Positions 8,412 through 17,765 of a stretch of DNA of 64,000 nucleotides are shown here, piece after piece. Both the position numbers and the translations under genes were made by a program. The notes under the pieces were generated by a model. That model was not told the origin of the DNA, did no database searches, and saw only the letters and a list, made by a program, of their open reading frames with translations. Source of the DNA: Armatimonadota bacterium (lineage in GTDB: Bacteria; Sysuimicrobiota; Sysuimicrobiia; Sysuimicrobiales; Humicultoraceae); contig JAVHMA010000019.1 of the NCBI GenBank assembly GCA_031081715.1, positions 1-64,000 on the forward strand, given 5' to 3'. Within the stretch, counting starts at the first letter, position 1, and each line of letters opens with the position of its first letter.

Positions 8412-9354
8412 ACCGGATGCGCGGGTCCACAACCGAGTAGGTGATGTCGGCGAGCAGGTTGCCGAGCGCGACGAAGACCGCTGTGATCAGCGTGATCCCC
8501 ATGAGCACCGGGTAGTCCCGCTGGTTGATCGCCTCGATGGTCAGCCGGCCCATGCCGGGCCACTCGAAGACCTGCTCGGTGATCACCGCGCCGGCCAGCA
8601 GGGCCGGGATCTGCAGGCCGGCCAGCGTCACGACCGGGATCAGGGCGTTGCGGAGCGCGTGCCGGCGTACCACGAGGCGCTCCGCCAGTCCCTTCGCGTG
8701 CGCCGTGCGCACGTAGTCCTGGCCCAACACCTCGAGCATGCTCGACCGCACGTAGCGCGTGAGCGCGCCCGCCCCGGCCGCGGCCAGGACGGTCGCCGGC
8801 AGGACCAGGTGGTGCAGCGCGTCGAGCAGCCCGCCGTCGCCGCCCAGCGTCTGCGTGCCGCCCACCGGCAGCCAGCGTAGCCGCAGCGCGAAGATGTAGA
8901 TGCCGGCCAGGCCCAGGAAAAACGTCGGCAGGCTGATGCCCAGGAACGCGACGAACGTGGCGACGTAGTCCACCCACGTGTACCGGCGCGTCGCGGCCAC
9001 CATGCCCACCGGCACGGCGACCGCGTACGACAGCACGAGCGCGGTCACGGTCAGCGTCAACGTCGGCAGCACGCGCTCGCCGATCCGGCGCGCCACCGGC
9101 GCGCCGGTGCTGAACGAGTAGCCCAGGTTGCCGCGCAGCACCTCGCCCAGCCACTTCACGTAGCGGACCGCGATGGGGTCGTTGAGCCCGAGCTCGCGGC
9201 GCCGGATCTCCAGGTCGGCCTGCGTCGCGTTGGGGTCGATGAGCATCTGCACCGGATCGCCGGGCGTGAGCGAGAGGATCAGGTAGCTCAGCACCGTGAT
9301 GCCGAGCAGGATGGGAACGGTGATCAGGAGCCGGCGTGCGAGGTATCGCTGCAT
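8404..9354 (-). CDS. ABC transporter permease, DppB family
   Basis: This 316-residue integral membrane protein starts with the characteristic DppB/OppB segment (RRLLITVPILLGIT, then PGDPVQML). It carries about six membrane helices and the EAA loop (QDYVRTAHAKGL, residues 211-235), and ends VVDPRIRYD. It pairs with the adjacent DppC protein to form the pore of a peptide- or nickel-type importer. It lies downstream of nagA on the same strand with a gap of 21 bases, so it is probably part of the long htrA-glpX-nagZ-nagA operon. Confidence 0.9.
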   Translation of the reverse strand: MQRYLARRLLITVPILLGITVLSYLILSLTPGDPVQMLIDPNATQADLEIRRRELGLNDPIAVRYVKWLGEVLRGNLGYSFSTGAPVARRIGERVLPTLTLTVTALVLSYAVAVPVGMVAATRRYTWVDYVATFVAFLGISLPTFFLGLAGIYIFALRLRWLPVGGTQTLGGDGGLLDALHHLVLPATVLAAAGAGALTRYVRSSMLEVLGQDYVRTAHAKGLAERLVVRRHALRNALIPVVTLAGLQIPALLAGAVITEQVFEWPGMGRLTIEAINQRDYPVLMGITLITAVFVALGNLLADITYSVVDPRIRYD

Positions 9355-9375
9355 GCCGTCCGCCGCCGCGCCGGC

Positions 9376-10602
9376 TCACCCGGACGACGGGGCGGCCCGC
9401 GGCACGCCGGACTGTTCGGGGTCCCCCGGACCGACCCCTGCCCTGCGCCAGGCCACCGCGCCGGCCACGACGGTCGCCGCGGGCACGAGCGCGCGGTCCA
9501 GCGCCACCAGGTCGGCGAGCCGGCCCACGCGGATCTCGCCGGCGTCCAGACCGAGCACGCGCGCGGGCGTCGCCGCGGCCATCGTCACCGCACCGGGCAG
9601 CCCGGCGCGGCCGGCGACCAGACGGCGCACCGCCTCATCCATCGTCAGCACGCTTCCGGCAAGCGTGCCGTCGGCGAGGCGCGGCGCGCCGTCGGCGAGG
9701 CGCACCGTGCGGTCGCCCAGCGTGGCGGTGTCCGCCGGCGCGCCAGCCGCGCTGATGGCGTCAGTGATGAGCGCCGCGCCGCGCGGGCCCTTCACCGCGA
9801 TGACCAGGTCGAGCACCGCCGGGTGCAGGTGCACGCCGTCGGCGATCACGGTGCAGACGACCTCGGGCCGCCCCAGCGCTGCCAGCGCGATGCCCGGCTC
9901 GCGGTGGTGCGCTGGCCGCATCGCGTTGAACAGGTGGGTCGCCACGCGCACACCCTCGTCGAAGGCCGCGACCGCCTGGGCGTAGGTGGCGTCCGTGTGG
10001 CCCGCTGCGACGACGACCCCGCGCGCCCGCAGCGCCTCGATGACCGGCAGCGCGCCGACGAGCTCGGGCGCGAGCGTGACCATCCGGACGAGCCCGGGGA
10101 ACTCGTCGAGCAACCCACTGATCCACGCCACCGACGGAGGCCGCAGGTGCTCCGGGGAGTGCGCGCCCGGCCGGAGCGGCGAGAGGAACGGCCCCTCCAG
10201 GTGCACGCCGGCCAGCCGCGGCGCGCCGCCTCGGGCCGCGCGCTCCGCGAAAAATCCGAGCGCCGCGCGCAACGCGGGCTCCGGTGCGGAGATGAGCGTG
10301 GCCAGATAGGCCGTGGTGCCACCGCGGAGCATGTGCGCCTCGGCCGCGGCCAGGTCGTCGGGGTCGGGCGCCAGGAAGTCGCACCCCGCCGCGCCGTTGA
10401 TCTGGAGATCGATGAATCCTGGGGCCAGCACGCCGTCCGGCCACGCCTCGTCCGGGTTCGGGTGCGTCCCCTGGGCGACGCGGGTGATCACGCCGTCTTC
10501 CACGGTCACGAATCCGGGCCGGGCCACGCCCTCAGGGAGCAGGACCGCGCCGGCCTGGAGCACCAGGTCGGCGCGCCGCGCACGCGGCGCGTGCCCGCTC
10601 AC
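9376..10602 (-). CDS. nagA: N-acetylglucosamine-6-phosphate deacetylase
   Basis: This 408-residue amidohydrolase removes the acetyl group from GlcNAc-6-phosphate to give glucosamine-6-phosphate, the first committed step of amino-sugar catabolism and murein or chitin recycling. The N-terminal motif PGFIDLQINGAAG has the Gln seen in NagA in place of the usual HxH. Metal ligands are Glu136 (HLEGPF), His202 (GHTDAT) and His223 (HLFNAM). Catalytic Asp281 sits in LITDAISAAG. Its ATG overlaps the nagZ stop by four bases. No nagB is visible in the window. Confidence 0.93.
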   Translation of the reverse strand: MSGHAPRARRADLVLQAGAVLLPEGVARPGFVTVEDGVITRVAQGTHPNPDEAWPDGVLAPGFIDLQINGAAGCDFLAPDPDDLAAAEAHMLRGGTTAYLATLISAPEPALRAALGFFAERAARGGAPRLAGVHLEGPFLSPLRPGAHSPEHLRPPSVAWISGLLDEFPGLVRMVTLAPELVGALPVIEALRARGVVVAAGHTDATYAQAVAAFDEGVRVATHLFNAMRPAHHREPGIALAALGRPEVVCTVIADGVHLHPAVLDLVIAVKGPRGAALITDAISAAGAPADTATLGDRTVRLADGAPRLADGTLAGSVLTMDEAVRRLVAGRAGLPGAVTMAAATPARVLGLDAGEIRVGRLADLVALDRALVPAATVVAGAVAWRRAGVGPGDPEQSGVPRAAPSSG

Positions 10603-12251
10603 GGGCGGACGGTCTCGCTTGCCGGCCCGCTGGTCGCGGCCGGCAGTGCCACGGGCAGCCGGCCGACAGAACGCAACAGGCCGAGCAACACCCGCGCCGC
10701 GGCGTCGAGGCTCGCGGGGTCCGTGCCGTAGGTAGCGAGCGCCGCCGCCTCCCGGGGAGCCTGCGCGACGTCGTAGGGGTCACCGGTCGCAACCAGCGCC
10801 ATCGCGCCGCGCGTCCGCGCCGCCACCTCCCGCACGACCGCGACGGCGTCCGGTACCAGTGGACCGCGCGACCGCGTGACCACGACCACGTGCCCGGAGG
10901 CGCCTGCGTCGGCCGCGGCGCGGCTGCGCGCACGGCCGCCGTGGCGCCGCAGCGCCGCCGCCAGCGCCTCGGCCGGGGCTTCCGGGGAAGCAGCCACGAC
11001 GTCGATGGGCGAGCGGGCCAGGGGCAGCACGCCGGGGTCGCGCACGAGCGTGACCGCGGCCTCGGCGATCCGGGCGGCCAGCCGCCGGTGCGCCTCGGTG
11101 CCGATCGCGGCCTCCAGGTCCGCTGGAGGCGGGGGCGGCGGCCCGCCAGCCACCCAGCGCGCCGCGGCCGCCTCCACCCGGGCGAGCGCCTCCGCGACGC
11201 GCGCGGCCGGCAGCGCGCCGCGCTCGACCGCGCGCGCGAGCCCATCGAGGATCTCGTCCTGCATCGCGTCGGGGCCCAGCGCGAGCAGCAGGTCGCAGCC
11301 CGCGGCCACGGCGGCTACCGCGGCCTCGCCCGGGCCCGTGTGGTCGGTCACAGCGCGCATGCCCAGCGCGTCGCTGCACACAAGGCCGCTGTACCCCCAC
11401 CCCGTGCGCAGCAGCTCGGTGAGCACCGGCGCCGACATCGTGGCCGGACGGCCGGTCGGGTCGAGCGCGGGCACGACGACGTGCGCGGTCATGACCGCGG
11501 CGACGGCCGCCCGTACCGCGGCACGGAACGGTGGCAGCGCCACCGCCTCCAGCCGGTCGCGGGCATCGGCGACGACGGGCAGAGCAACGTGCGAGTCCAC
11601 GGCAACGCCGCCGTGCCCCGGGAAGTGCTTGGCCGTCGCGGCCACGCCCTCGGCCTGCAGCCCGCGCAGGTAGGCGACCCCCATCGCGGTCACCAGCGGT
11701 GGTGCGTCGCCGAACGCGCGCGCGCCGATGATGGGGTTGGCCGGGTCGGTGTTCACGTCCATCACCGGCGCGAAGTTGAGGTTGATCCCGAGCGCGCGCA
11801 ACTCCCGGCCGGCGACCCCGCCGGCGGCGTGAGCGAGCTCGGGGTCGCCGGCGGCACCGAGCGCCATGGCCGACGGCAGCCGGGTGGGACGAGGCTCTCC
11901 GCCGCTGGCGGAGTCGTCACGGCTGGCGTCGTCCGAGGCGTGCTGGCGCGCGCCCCGGCCCGCGTCGGTCCGGTCGGCGTCGTCGGGCGCGAAGCGGTCC
12001 ACGGCGCCGCCCTCGTGGTCGATGGCAATCCACGGCAGGGAGGCGCGCGCGCCGTGCGCGACCCGGCGGAGCGCGGCGGTCAGCGCGGCCACCTGCGGAC
12101 CGCCGGCGACGTTCTTGCGAAAGAGCACCACGCCGGCGAGGTGGTCATCGGCGATGAGCCGCTCCACGCGCGCGGTTGGGGAGCGACCCGGGAAGTCCAC
12201 CAGGCAGAGCCGGGCCGCGGCGCGCCGGGCGTCCCGGCCCGGAGCGATCAC
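10599..12251 (-). CDS. nagZ: beta-N-acetylhexosaminidase, glycoside hydrolase family 3 (NagZ-like)
   Basis: This 550-residue protein has an N-terminal GH3 barrel with the NagZ signature [14 protein letters not shown] (residues 208-221; catalytic His213 in the acid/base loop) and nucleophile Asp294 in VCSDALGM. A further C-terminal alpha/beta domain follows, as in larger GH3 enzymes. It should release GlcNAc from muropeptides or chitooligosaccharides. Between RFAPDD and LPSAMALG there is an acidic, low-complexity insert (about residues 90-122) that standard NagZ lacks. No signal peptide is seen. The GTG at 12251 overlaps the glpX stop by four bases, which sets the start. It feeds nagA immediately downstream. 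Confidence 0.9.
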   Translation of the reverse strand: MIAPGRDARRAAARLCLVDFPGRSPTARVERLIADDHLAGVVLFRKNVAGGPQVAALTAALRRVAHGARASLPWIAIDHEGGAVDRFAPDDADRTDAGRGARQHASDDASRDDSASGGEPRPTRLPSAMALGAAGDPELAHAAGGVAGRELRALGINLNFAPVMDVNTDPANPIIGARAFGDAPPLVTAMGVAYLRGLQAEGVAATAKHFPGHGGVAVDSHVALPVVADARDRLEAVALPPFRAAVRAAVAAVMTAHVVVPALDPTGRPATMSAPVLTELLRTGWGYSGLVCSDALGMRAVTDHTGPGEAAVAAVAAGCDLLLALGPDAMQDEILDGLARAVERGALPAARVAEALARVEAAAARWVAGGPPPPPPADLEAAIGTEAHRRLAARIAEAAVTLVRDPGVLPLARSPIDVVAASPEAPAEALAAALRRHGGRARSRAAADAGASGHVVVVTRSRGPLVPDAVAVVREVAARTRGAMALVATGDPYDVAQAPREAAALATYGTDPASLDAAARVLLGLLRSVGRLPVALPAATSGPASETVRP

Positions 12252-13219
12252 AGCAGAATGGCGCCCGCCTTGCTCCGGTCGGTGAGGTAGATGCCGTCCA
12301 CGAAGCGGATCTCGCCGGTGCGGCGGGTCATCACCAGCGAGTGGGTGCGGGCACCCCCGCCGAAGAAGCGGACCCCGCGGAAGAGGTCGCCGTCGGTGAT
12401 GCCGGTCGCCACGAACACCACGTTGTCGCCCGGGACCAGGTCCATGGTGTCGAAGACCCGGTCCGGGTCGGCGACGCCCATCCGCTGCACGCGGGCGCGC
12501 TCCTCCTCGTCGCGGAACCAGAAGCGCCCCTGCATCGCACCACCCAGACACCGCAGCGCCGCGGCGGCGAGCACCCCCTCGGGGGCGCCGCCGATCCCCA
12601 TCACCGCGTGTACCCCGGTGCCGCGGACCGCGGCCGCGATGGCAGCCGAGACGTCGCCGTCGGAGATGAGCTTGATGCGCGCGCCCGCGGCCCGGACCCG
12701 AGCGATCAGCTCGCCGTGGCGCGGCCGGTCGAGGATGGTGATGGTCAGGTCGCCGACCGACCGGTTGAACGCGGCCGCCATGGCCCGGAGGTTCTCTTCG
12801 ACCGGACGGCGGATGTCCACGTGGCCCGCGGCCGTGGGCCCCACGATCAGCTTGTCCATGTAGATGTCCGGCGCATGGAGGATGCCGCCGCGCTCGGTGA
12901 CCGCCAGGACCGAGATCGCGCCCGGGAGCCCCTTGGCGACCAGGTTCGTCCCCTCCAGCGGGTCGACCGCGATGTCCACCTCGTGCGGCCCGCCGCCGCC
13001 GACGACCTCGCCGATGTAGAGCATGGGCGCCTCGTCCCGCTCGCCCTCGCCGATGACAATGGTGCCGTGCAGGTCGAGCAGGCTCATCGCCCCGCGCATC
13101 GCCTCCACCGCCGCCCGGTCGGCCGCGGTGTTATCGCCCTGCCCCATGTGGTGCGCGGCCGCGAGCGCCGCGGCTTCGGTCACGCGGACGAAGTCGAGGA
13201 TGAGCTGGCGTTCCATCAT
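12248..13219 (-). CDS. glpX: class II fructose-1,6-bisphosphatase
   Basis: This 323-residue protein hydrolyses fructose-1,6-bisphosphate to fructose-6-phosphate, the gluconeogenic step. Family motifs are clear: [15 protein letters not shown] (residues 57-71), the metal-binding DPLEGT (86-91), and the Gly-rich GIGGAPEGV near residue 205. Fructose-6-phosphate is also the precursor of amino sugars, which may explain its place between htrA and nagZ. Its ATG overlaps the htrA stop by four bases and its own stop overlaps the nagZ start, so the three genes are translationally coupled. Confidence 0.94.
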   Translation of the reverse strand: MMERQLILDFVRVTEAAALAAAHHMGQGDNTAADRAAVEAMRGAMSLLDLHGTIVIGEGERDEAPMLYIGEVVGGGGPHEVDIAVDPLEGTNLVAKGLPGAISVLAVTERGGILHAPDIYMDKLIVGPTAAGHVDIRRPVEENLRAMAAAFNRSVGDLTITILDRPRHGELIARVRAAGARIKLISDGDVSAAIAAAVRGTGVHAVMGIGGAPEGVLAAAALRCLGGAMQGRFWFRDEEERARVQRMGVADPDRVFDTMDLVPGDNVVFVATGITDGDLFRGVRFFGGGARTHSLVMTRRTGEIRFVDGIYLTDRSKAGAILL

Positions 13220-14418
13220 GCCCGGACGCCGCCGGGCCGCTCGCTCCGCAGCTCGGTCAGGGTCACCGTGAGGGTCAGCCGCCGGCCGTCGCGCACCACC
13301 TCCACGCGCACCGCGTCGCCGGGGCGTTTGCGGAACAACTCGCGGCGCAGGTCGCCGATCGTGGCCACGCGCGTGCCGTCCACGGCGACGATGATGTCCT
13401 GCGCGCGCATGCCGGCCCGCTCGGCCGGGCTGCCCGGCTGCGGCACGACCACGACCCCATGGTCCACGGGCAGCCGGTAGGCGCGCGCCGTGTTGGCGTC
13501 GATCTCGCCGCGGATCTCGACGCCCAGCGCCGGGCGCACCACGCGCCCGGCCGAGACGAGCTGGTCCATGACGGCGCGGGCGTAGTCCACCGGGATCGCG
13601 AAGCCGATGCCCTGCGCGTCACGGATGATCGCCGTGTTGACGCCGATCAGCCGCCCGCCCGAGTCGAGCAGCGCGCCGCCGCTGTTGCCGGGGTTGATCG
13701 CAGCGTCGGTCTGGATCAGGTTTTCGATCACGAAGTCGGGCCCGGCCTGGATGCTGCGGTTCAGCGCGCTGACGACGCCGACCGTGACCGTGCTGCCCAG
13801 GCCGAAGGGGTTGCCGATCGCGATGGCCACCTGGCCCACCTGCAGCGCCGACGAGTTGCCCAGCTCCACCGCGGGCAGTGGCGTCGGGCTGTCCACCTTC
13901 ACCACGGCGAGGTCGGAGAACCGGTCCGCGCCGAGCACGCGACCGCGCAGGGTCTGGCCGGAGAGCAGGGTGACGGTGATCTCTTGCGCGCCCTGGATGA
14001 CGTGGTTGTTGGTCAAGATCAGCCCGTCGGACCGGACGATGACCCCGGAGCCCTGGCCCTGCTGCGGGAACAGGCCGAACGGCGTCGCAACCTGCGCGCG
14101 CACGTTGATGTTGACCACCGCGGGCCGCGCCTGCTGCACGACCCGGATGACGGCCGACTCCTCGCGCTCGAGCACGCGGGTCGCGCCGGGCGCGCCGGCC
14201 TGGGGCGCGGGGCCGGCCGGCGGCAGGGTGCCGCCCGGGGGCGCCGCGGGCGCGGGTTGGGCTTCCGGCGCCGGCGCCGTCCCCGGCGCCCATCCGGCAA
14301 GAGAGAGGCCCAGGCTCGGGGCGAGCACGCCTCCCAGCAGGCCGCCCGCGACCAGCACGGCCAGCAGGCTCAGGCCGCGATTGCCGGACCGACCACGCAG
14401 CGGACGCTCGGTGGACAC
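13216..14418 (-). CDS. HtrA/DegP-type trypsin-like serine protease with one PDZ domain
   Basis: This 400-residue envelope protease has an N-terminal membrane anchor (about residues 17-38), a Pro/Ala/Gly-rich linker to about residue 80, a trypsin-like domain, and a C-terminal PDZ domain (about 295-390, with the [12 protein letters not shown] segment). The catalytic triad is His139 (TNNHV), Asp169 (SDLAVVKV) and Ser246 (NPGNSGGAL). It degrades or refolds misfolded extracytoplasmic proteins. It is the first gene of the minus-strand block leading through glpX, nagZ and nagA to the dpp-like genes, so this block is probably transcribed from just upstream of 14418. Confidence 0.93.
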   Translation of the reverse strand: MSTERPLRGRSGNRGLSLLAVLVAGGLLGGVLAPSLGLSLAGWAPGTAPAPEAQPAPAAPPGGTLPPAGPAPQAGAPGATRVLEREESAVIRVVQQARPAVVNINVRAQVATPFGLFPQQGQGSGVIVRSDGLILTNNHVIQGAQEITVTLLSGQTLRGRVLGADRFSDLAVVKVDSPTPLPAVELGNSSALQVGQVAIAIGNPFGLGSTVTVGVVSALNRSIQAGPDFVIENLIQTDAAINPGNSGGALLDSGGRLIGVNTAIIRDAQGIGFAIPVDYARAVMDQLVSAGRVVRPALGVEIRGEIDANTARAYRLPVDHGVVVVPQPGSPAERAGMRAQDIIVAVDGTRVATIGDLRRELFRKRPGDAVRVEVVRDGRRLTLTVTLTELRSERPGGVRA

Positions 14419-14476
14419 GATAGGTACGCCTCCTGTTCTCTTCCAAATGCGCGCCGCCCGTGGCGGCGGGTCTTCA

Positions 14477-15229
14477 TTATAGCAATCCAGGCGCGCCGGC
14501 TGCCCCGAACAAGGCCGGCAGGTCGGCGCGGAGGCTGGCGATGTGCTCGCGCATGGCGTCCTCGGCGCGGCGACCGTCGCGGACCCGCATCGCCGCCACG
14601 AGACGGGCCATCTCCTTCAGCGACTTGGCCGCACGCCCCCGCACGCGGAACGTGCGCAGACGGACGGCATGGATCTGTCCGCGCACCGTCCGCAGCACCT
14701 GGTCGAGCCGCCCGTTGCCCGACATCTCCGCAACCGCCGCGTGGATCTCCAGGTCGAGGCTCAGCATGGCATCGTGGTCCTCCCGTTTCAGCGCCGCGCC
14801 GAACGCCCGGATGAGCGCGTTGAGCCTTGCGTGGAACTCGGGCGTGGCGCGCTGCGCCGCGCGGCGGGCCGCCCGGCTCTCCAACACCTCGCGCAGCTCG
14901 TAAAGCTCGTCGAGGTCGGCCAGGCTGAGCACCGGCACCATCACCCCGCGGCCAGGGAGTGCCTGTACCAGCCCCTCGGCCTCCAGCCGACGCAGGGCGT
15001 CGCGGATCGGCGTGCGGCTCACCTGCCAGGCGCGCGCCAGCTCGAGTTCGTTGACGCGCGCGCCCATCGGCAGGTCGCCGCGGAGGATCGCCTCCCGCAG
15101 CTGGCGGTACGCCGCCGCCCCCACGGTCTCTCGGGCCGGCAGCGGGCCCCAGAACGGGCTCACCGTGGGAAACGCAGCCGGGCCGCGGGGGAGTTCCGGC
15201 GCATCGGGAGGAAGACGACCCGAGTTCAT
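14477..15229 (-). CDS. GntR family transcriptional regulator, FCD (FadR) subfamily
   Basis: This 250-residue regulator has an N-terminal winged helix-turn-helix (about residues 35-100; VSRTPIRDALRRLEAEGLV is the recognition region) and a C-terminal FCD ligand-binding domain (about 105-235). The FCD metal or ligand residues appear in LDLEIHAAV and MREHIASLR. It is divergent from the ferredoxin-accDABC block across about 150 bases and could control that block, itself, or both. FCD regulators respond to organic acids, acyl-CoAs or sugars acids; the effector here is unknown. Confidence 0.9.
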   Translation of the reverse strand: MNSGRLPPDAPELPRGPAAFPTVSPFWGPLPARETVGAAAYRQLREAILRGDLPMGARVNELELARAWQVSRTPIRDALRRLEAEGLVQALPGRGVMVPVLSLADLDELYELREVLESRAARRAAQRATPEFHARLNALIRAFGAALKREDHDAMLSLDLEIHAAVAEMSGNGRLDQVLRTVRGQIHAVRLRTFRVRGRAAKSLKEMARLVAAMRVRDGRRAEDAMREHIASLRADLPALFGAAGAPGLL

Positions 15230-15242
15230 CGAGTCTAAGTGT

Positions 15243-15253
15243 GTACTGCATAC
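15243..15253. promoter_or_regulatory. possible GntR operator between divergent genes
   Basis: GTACTGCATAC has GTA and TAC arms around a five-base centre, the GT...AC symmetry that FCD-type GntR regulators often recognise. It lies 14 bases upstream of the gntR start, in the gap shared with the ferredoxin gene. It is short and is a weak call. Confidence 0.25.
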
Positions 15254-15382
15254 TGCGTGCCGTCAACAAGCTCTTTGGCCGCTGTCCGGGCATGGCCGGG
15301 CGGCTTGCCGGGGCCGCCGGCCCCGGAGTACGGTGGCCCTGGAGGCCGGCGCCCCTCAGGCCGGCCCGCGGAGGACGACCGG

Positions 15383-15751
15383 ATGACGTACATCATCGCC
15401 GAGCCGTGCATCAACACCAAGGACCGGGCCTGCGTGGAAGTGTGCCCCGTGGACTGCATCTACGAGTACGTCGAGGAGGTGGGGGCCTTCGTCGTCCCGG
15501 ACCCCAGCACGGGCAGCGGCATGGACAAGACGGTCATCCCGCGCGGACAGTCCGTGCACCTGCCCGGCCCCAACGTCCCGAAGGACAAGCTGCTCTCGAT
15601 GCTCTTCATCCACCCCGACGAGTGCATCGACTGCGGGGCGTGCGAGTCGGTCTGCCCGGTGACCGCGATCTTCGCGGAGTCGGACGTGCCCGACCAGTGG
15701 AAGGAGTACATCCCGCTGCAGTACGCGGCGTTCGGGCTCGAGAAGAAGTAG
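15383..15751 (+). CDS. seven-iron-type ferredoxin (FdxA-like) with an inserted loop
   Basis: This 122-residue electron-transfer protein starts like FdxA (MTYIIAEPCI). Cys9 and Cys17 are placed as 3Fe-4S ligands, Cys21 (VEVCPVDC) as a ligand of the 4Fe-4S cluster, and Cys81, Cys84, Cys87 and Cys91 (CIDCGACESVCP) form the second half. Between the halves there is an insert of about 45 residues (roughly 30-75) rich in Gly, Pro and Val that standard FdxA lacks. A GGAGG site precedes the ATG at 15383. It lies divergent from gntR and upstream of accD, though accD appears to have its own promoter. Confidence 0.88.
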   Translation: MTYIIAEPCINTKDRACVEVCPVDCIYEYVEEVGAFVVPDPSTGSGMDKTVIPRGQSVHLPGPNVPKDKLLSMLFIHPDECIDCGACESVCPVTAIFAESDVPDQWKEYIPLQYAAFGLEKK

Positions 15752-15805
15752 CCCGATCGCGCTTCCGCCGGGGCGCGCCGCGTGGCGCGCCCCGGCACCC
15801 TGGGG

Positions 15806-15841
15806 TATAATCCCACCACGGCCCGGCGGGCTGCGCCGGGC
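15806..15841 (+). promoter_or_regulatory. probable promoter and leader hairpin of the acc operon
   Basis: A perfect TATAAT (15806-15811) stands out in this GC-rich sequence, 60 bases before the accD start. No good -35 box is visible. Just after it, GCCCGGC (15821-15827) and GCCGGGC (15835-15841) can form a seven-base-pair hairpin in the leader RNA. Confidence 0.5.
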
Positions 15842-15871
15842 GCAGGATGCCGTCACCTCTTTGGGGCGCAC

Positions 15872-16765
15872 ATGCTGAACTGGCTGCGCCGTCCCAAGTA
15901 CGGAGCCGTGGAACGTCGCGACATCCCCCCGGGGGTGTGGGCCAAGTGCCCGAAGTGCGGCGCCACGGTCTACCATCGGGACCTGGTGCGCAACCTCAAG
16001 GTCTGTCCGACCTGCGGCTTCCACCACCGCCTGACCGCCGAGGAGCGCCTGGCCGTCACCGTGGACGAGGGGACGTTCGAGGAGCACGACGCCGGCGTGG
16101 TCTCCGGCGACCCGCTGCGGTTCGAGGGCTACGCAGACAAGCTCCGCGAGGCGCGCGAGAAGACCGGCGCTGCCGACGCGGTGATCACCGGCCTGGGCGC
16201 CGTGGAGGGGTCGCGCGTGGCGCTCGCAGCGCTGGACTTCGCGTTCATGGGCGGCTCCATGGGGTCGGTCGTGGGCGAGAAGATCGCGCGCATCGCCGAG
16301 CGCGCGGTGGAGCACCGCTTGCCGCTCGTCGTCTTCTCGGCCTCGGGCGGCGCGCGCATGCAGGAGGGCGCGCTCTCGCTGATGCAGCTCGCCAAAACCA
16401 GCGCGGCGATCGCGCGGCTGCACGAGGCCCGGTTGCCCTACCTCTCGGTGATGTGCGACCCGACCACGGGCGGGGTCACCGCGAGCTTCGCGTTCCAGGG
16501 CGACGTGATCCTGGCGGAGCCCGGCGCGATGATCGGCTTCGCGGGCCGCCGGGTCATCGAACAGACCATCCGCCGCAAGCTGCCCGACCACTTCCAGACC
16601 GCCGAGTTCTGCCTGGAGCACGGCCTGATCGACATGGTCGTGCCGCGGCCGGCCATGCGCGCCACGTTGGGGCGGCTGCTCCGGTTCTTCGGGGCGCCGC
16701 GACTCCCCGCGCGCGAGGCGGTGGCCGCGCCGGCGGGCGAGGCGCCGGCGGACGGCGGGGCCTGA
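15872..16765 (+). CDS. accD: acetyl-CoA carboxylase carboxyltransferase subunit beta
   Basis: This 297-residue protein is the beta half of the carboxyltransferase that moves CO2 from carboxybiotin to acetyl-CoA, giving malonyl-CoA for fatty-acid synthesis. The N-terminal zinc ribbon has Cys26, Cys29 (CPKC), Cys45 and Cys48 (CPTC). The acyl-CoA-binding crotonase core includes SASGGARMQEG and GRRVIEQTIR. The ATG at 15872 gives the standard AccD N-terminus (MLNWLRRPKYG); the open frame continues further upstream but that part is not AccD-like. accA follows after a four-base gap, so the two partner subunits are made from one message. Confidence 0.95.
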   Translation: MLNWLRRPKYGAVERRDIPPGVWAKCPKCGATVYHRDLVRNLKVCPTCGFHHRLTAEERLAVTVDEGTFEEHDAGVVSGDPLRFEGYADKLREAREKTGAADAVITGLGAVEGSRVALAALDFAFMGGSMGSVVGEKIARIAERAVEHRLPLVVFSASGGARMQEGALSLMQLAKTSAAIARLHEARLPYLSVMCDPTTGGVTASFAFQGDVILAEPGAMIGFAGRRVIEQTIRRKLPDHFQTAEFCLEHGLIDMVVPRPAMRATLGRLLRFFGAPRLPAREAVAAPAGEAPADGGA

Positions 16766-16769
16766 GCCC

Positions 16770-17765
16770 GTGTCGGCAATCCTGCCCGAACGCGACCGCG
16801 CGGCCGAGGCGCGCGCGCAGGAGCTCGAGGCGCGGCTCGCCGAGCTGTCGCGGGAGATTGCCGGGCTGCGGCGGCGCGGCGAGAAGGAGCAGCTCGACGT
16901 CGGCCGCCTGATCGGCGACCTCGAGGCGCGCGCGGACGAGCTGCGCCGGGAGCTGCTCGACCTGCGCCCGGCCTGGCAGGCCGTGGCGCTCGCGCGCCAC
17001 CCGCAGCGGCCCAAGGCGCAGGAGATCGTCGCTGCGCTCATCGAGGAGTTCACCGAGCTCCACGGCGACCGGCTCTTCCGCGACGACCCGGCACTGCTGG
17101 CCGGGGTCGGCTGGTTCGACGGCCGCCCCGTGGTGGCCATCGCGCCGCGCAAGGGCCGCGACACGCGCGAGAACCTGGCGTTCAACTTCGGCATGCCCTA
17201 TCCCGAGGGGTACCGCAAGGCGCTCCGCGCGATGAAGCTCGCGGAGAAGTTCGGCTATCCGGTCCTCAGCGTGGTGGACACCCCGGCCGCCTACCCGGGC
17301 GACGCCGCCGAGGAGCGCGGCCAGGCCGAGGCGATCGCGCGCAACATCCTGGAGATGACGCGCCTGCGCACGCCGATCGCGGTGGTGATCACGGGCGAGG
17401 GCGGCAGCGGCGGGGCGCTCGCGGTGGCGGTCGGCGACGCCGTGCTCATGCTCGAGCACGCGATCTACACCGTGATCCCGCCCGAGGGCTGCGCCGCGAT
17501 CCTGTGGCGCGACGCGGGGCGGTCGCGCGAGGCGGCCGCGGCGCTGCGCCTGACCGCCTCGGACCTCGTGGCGCTGGGCGTGGTGGACGAGATCATCCCC
17601 GAGCCCCCCGGCGGCGCGCACCTGGACCCGGCGGCGGCGATCGCCGCCGTGGGCGAGGTGCTGCGGCGCCACCTGCGCGCGGCGGCCGGCGTGCCGGTTG
17701 AGACCCTGCTCCAGCGCCGGTACGCGAAGTACCGGGCGATGGGGTATCATGAGGAGCGGGCATGA
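16770..17765 (+). CDS. accA: acetyl-CoA carboxylase carboxyltransferase subunit alpha
   Basis: This 331-residue protein pairs with AccD in the carboxyltransferase. It has the usual N-terminal helical region (residues 8-70), then the conserved HPQRPKAQE, LHGDRLFRDD, GRDTRENLAFNFGMPYPEGY and GEGGSGGALA segments. It starts at GTG (16770) four bases after accD, and its stop overlaps the accB start by four bases. Full length for the family. Confidence 0.95.
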   Translation: MSAILPERDRAAEARAQELEARLAELSREIAGLRRRGEKEQLDVGRLIGDLEARADELRRELLDLRPAWQAVALARHPQRPKAQEIVAALIEEFTELHGDRLFRDDPALLAGVGWFDGRPVVAIAPRKGRDTRENLAFNFGMPYPEGYRKALRAMKLAEKFGYPVLSVVDTPAAYPGDAAEERGQAEAIARNILEMTRLRTPIAVVITGEGGSGGALAVAVGDAVLMLEHAIYTVIPPEGCAAILWRDAGRSREAAAALRLTASDLVALGVVDEIIPEPPGGAHLDPAAAIAAVGEVLRRHLRAAAGVPVETLLQRRYAKYRAMGYHEERA

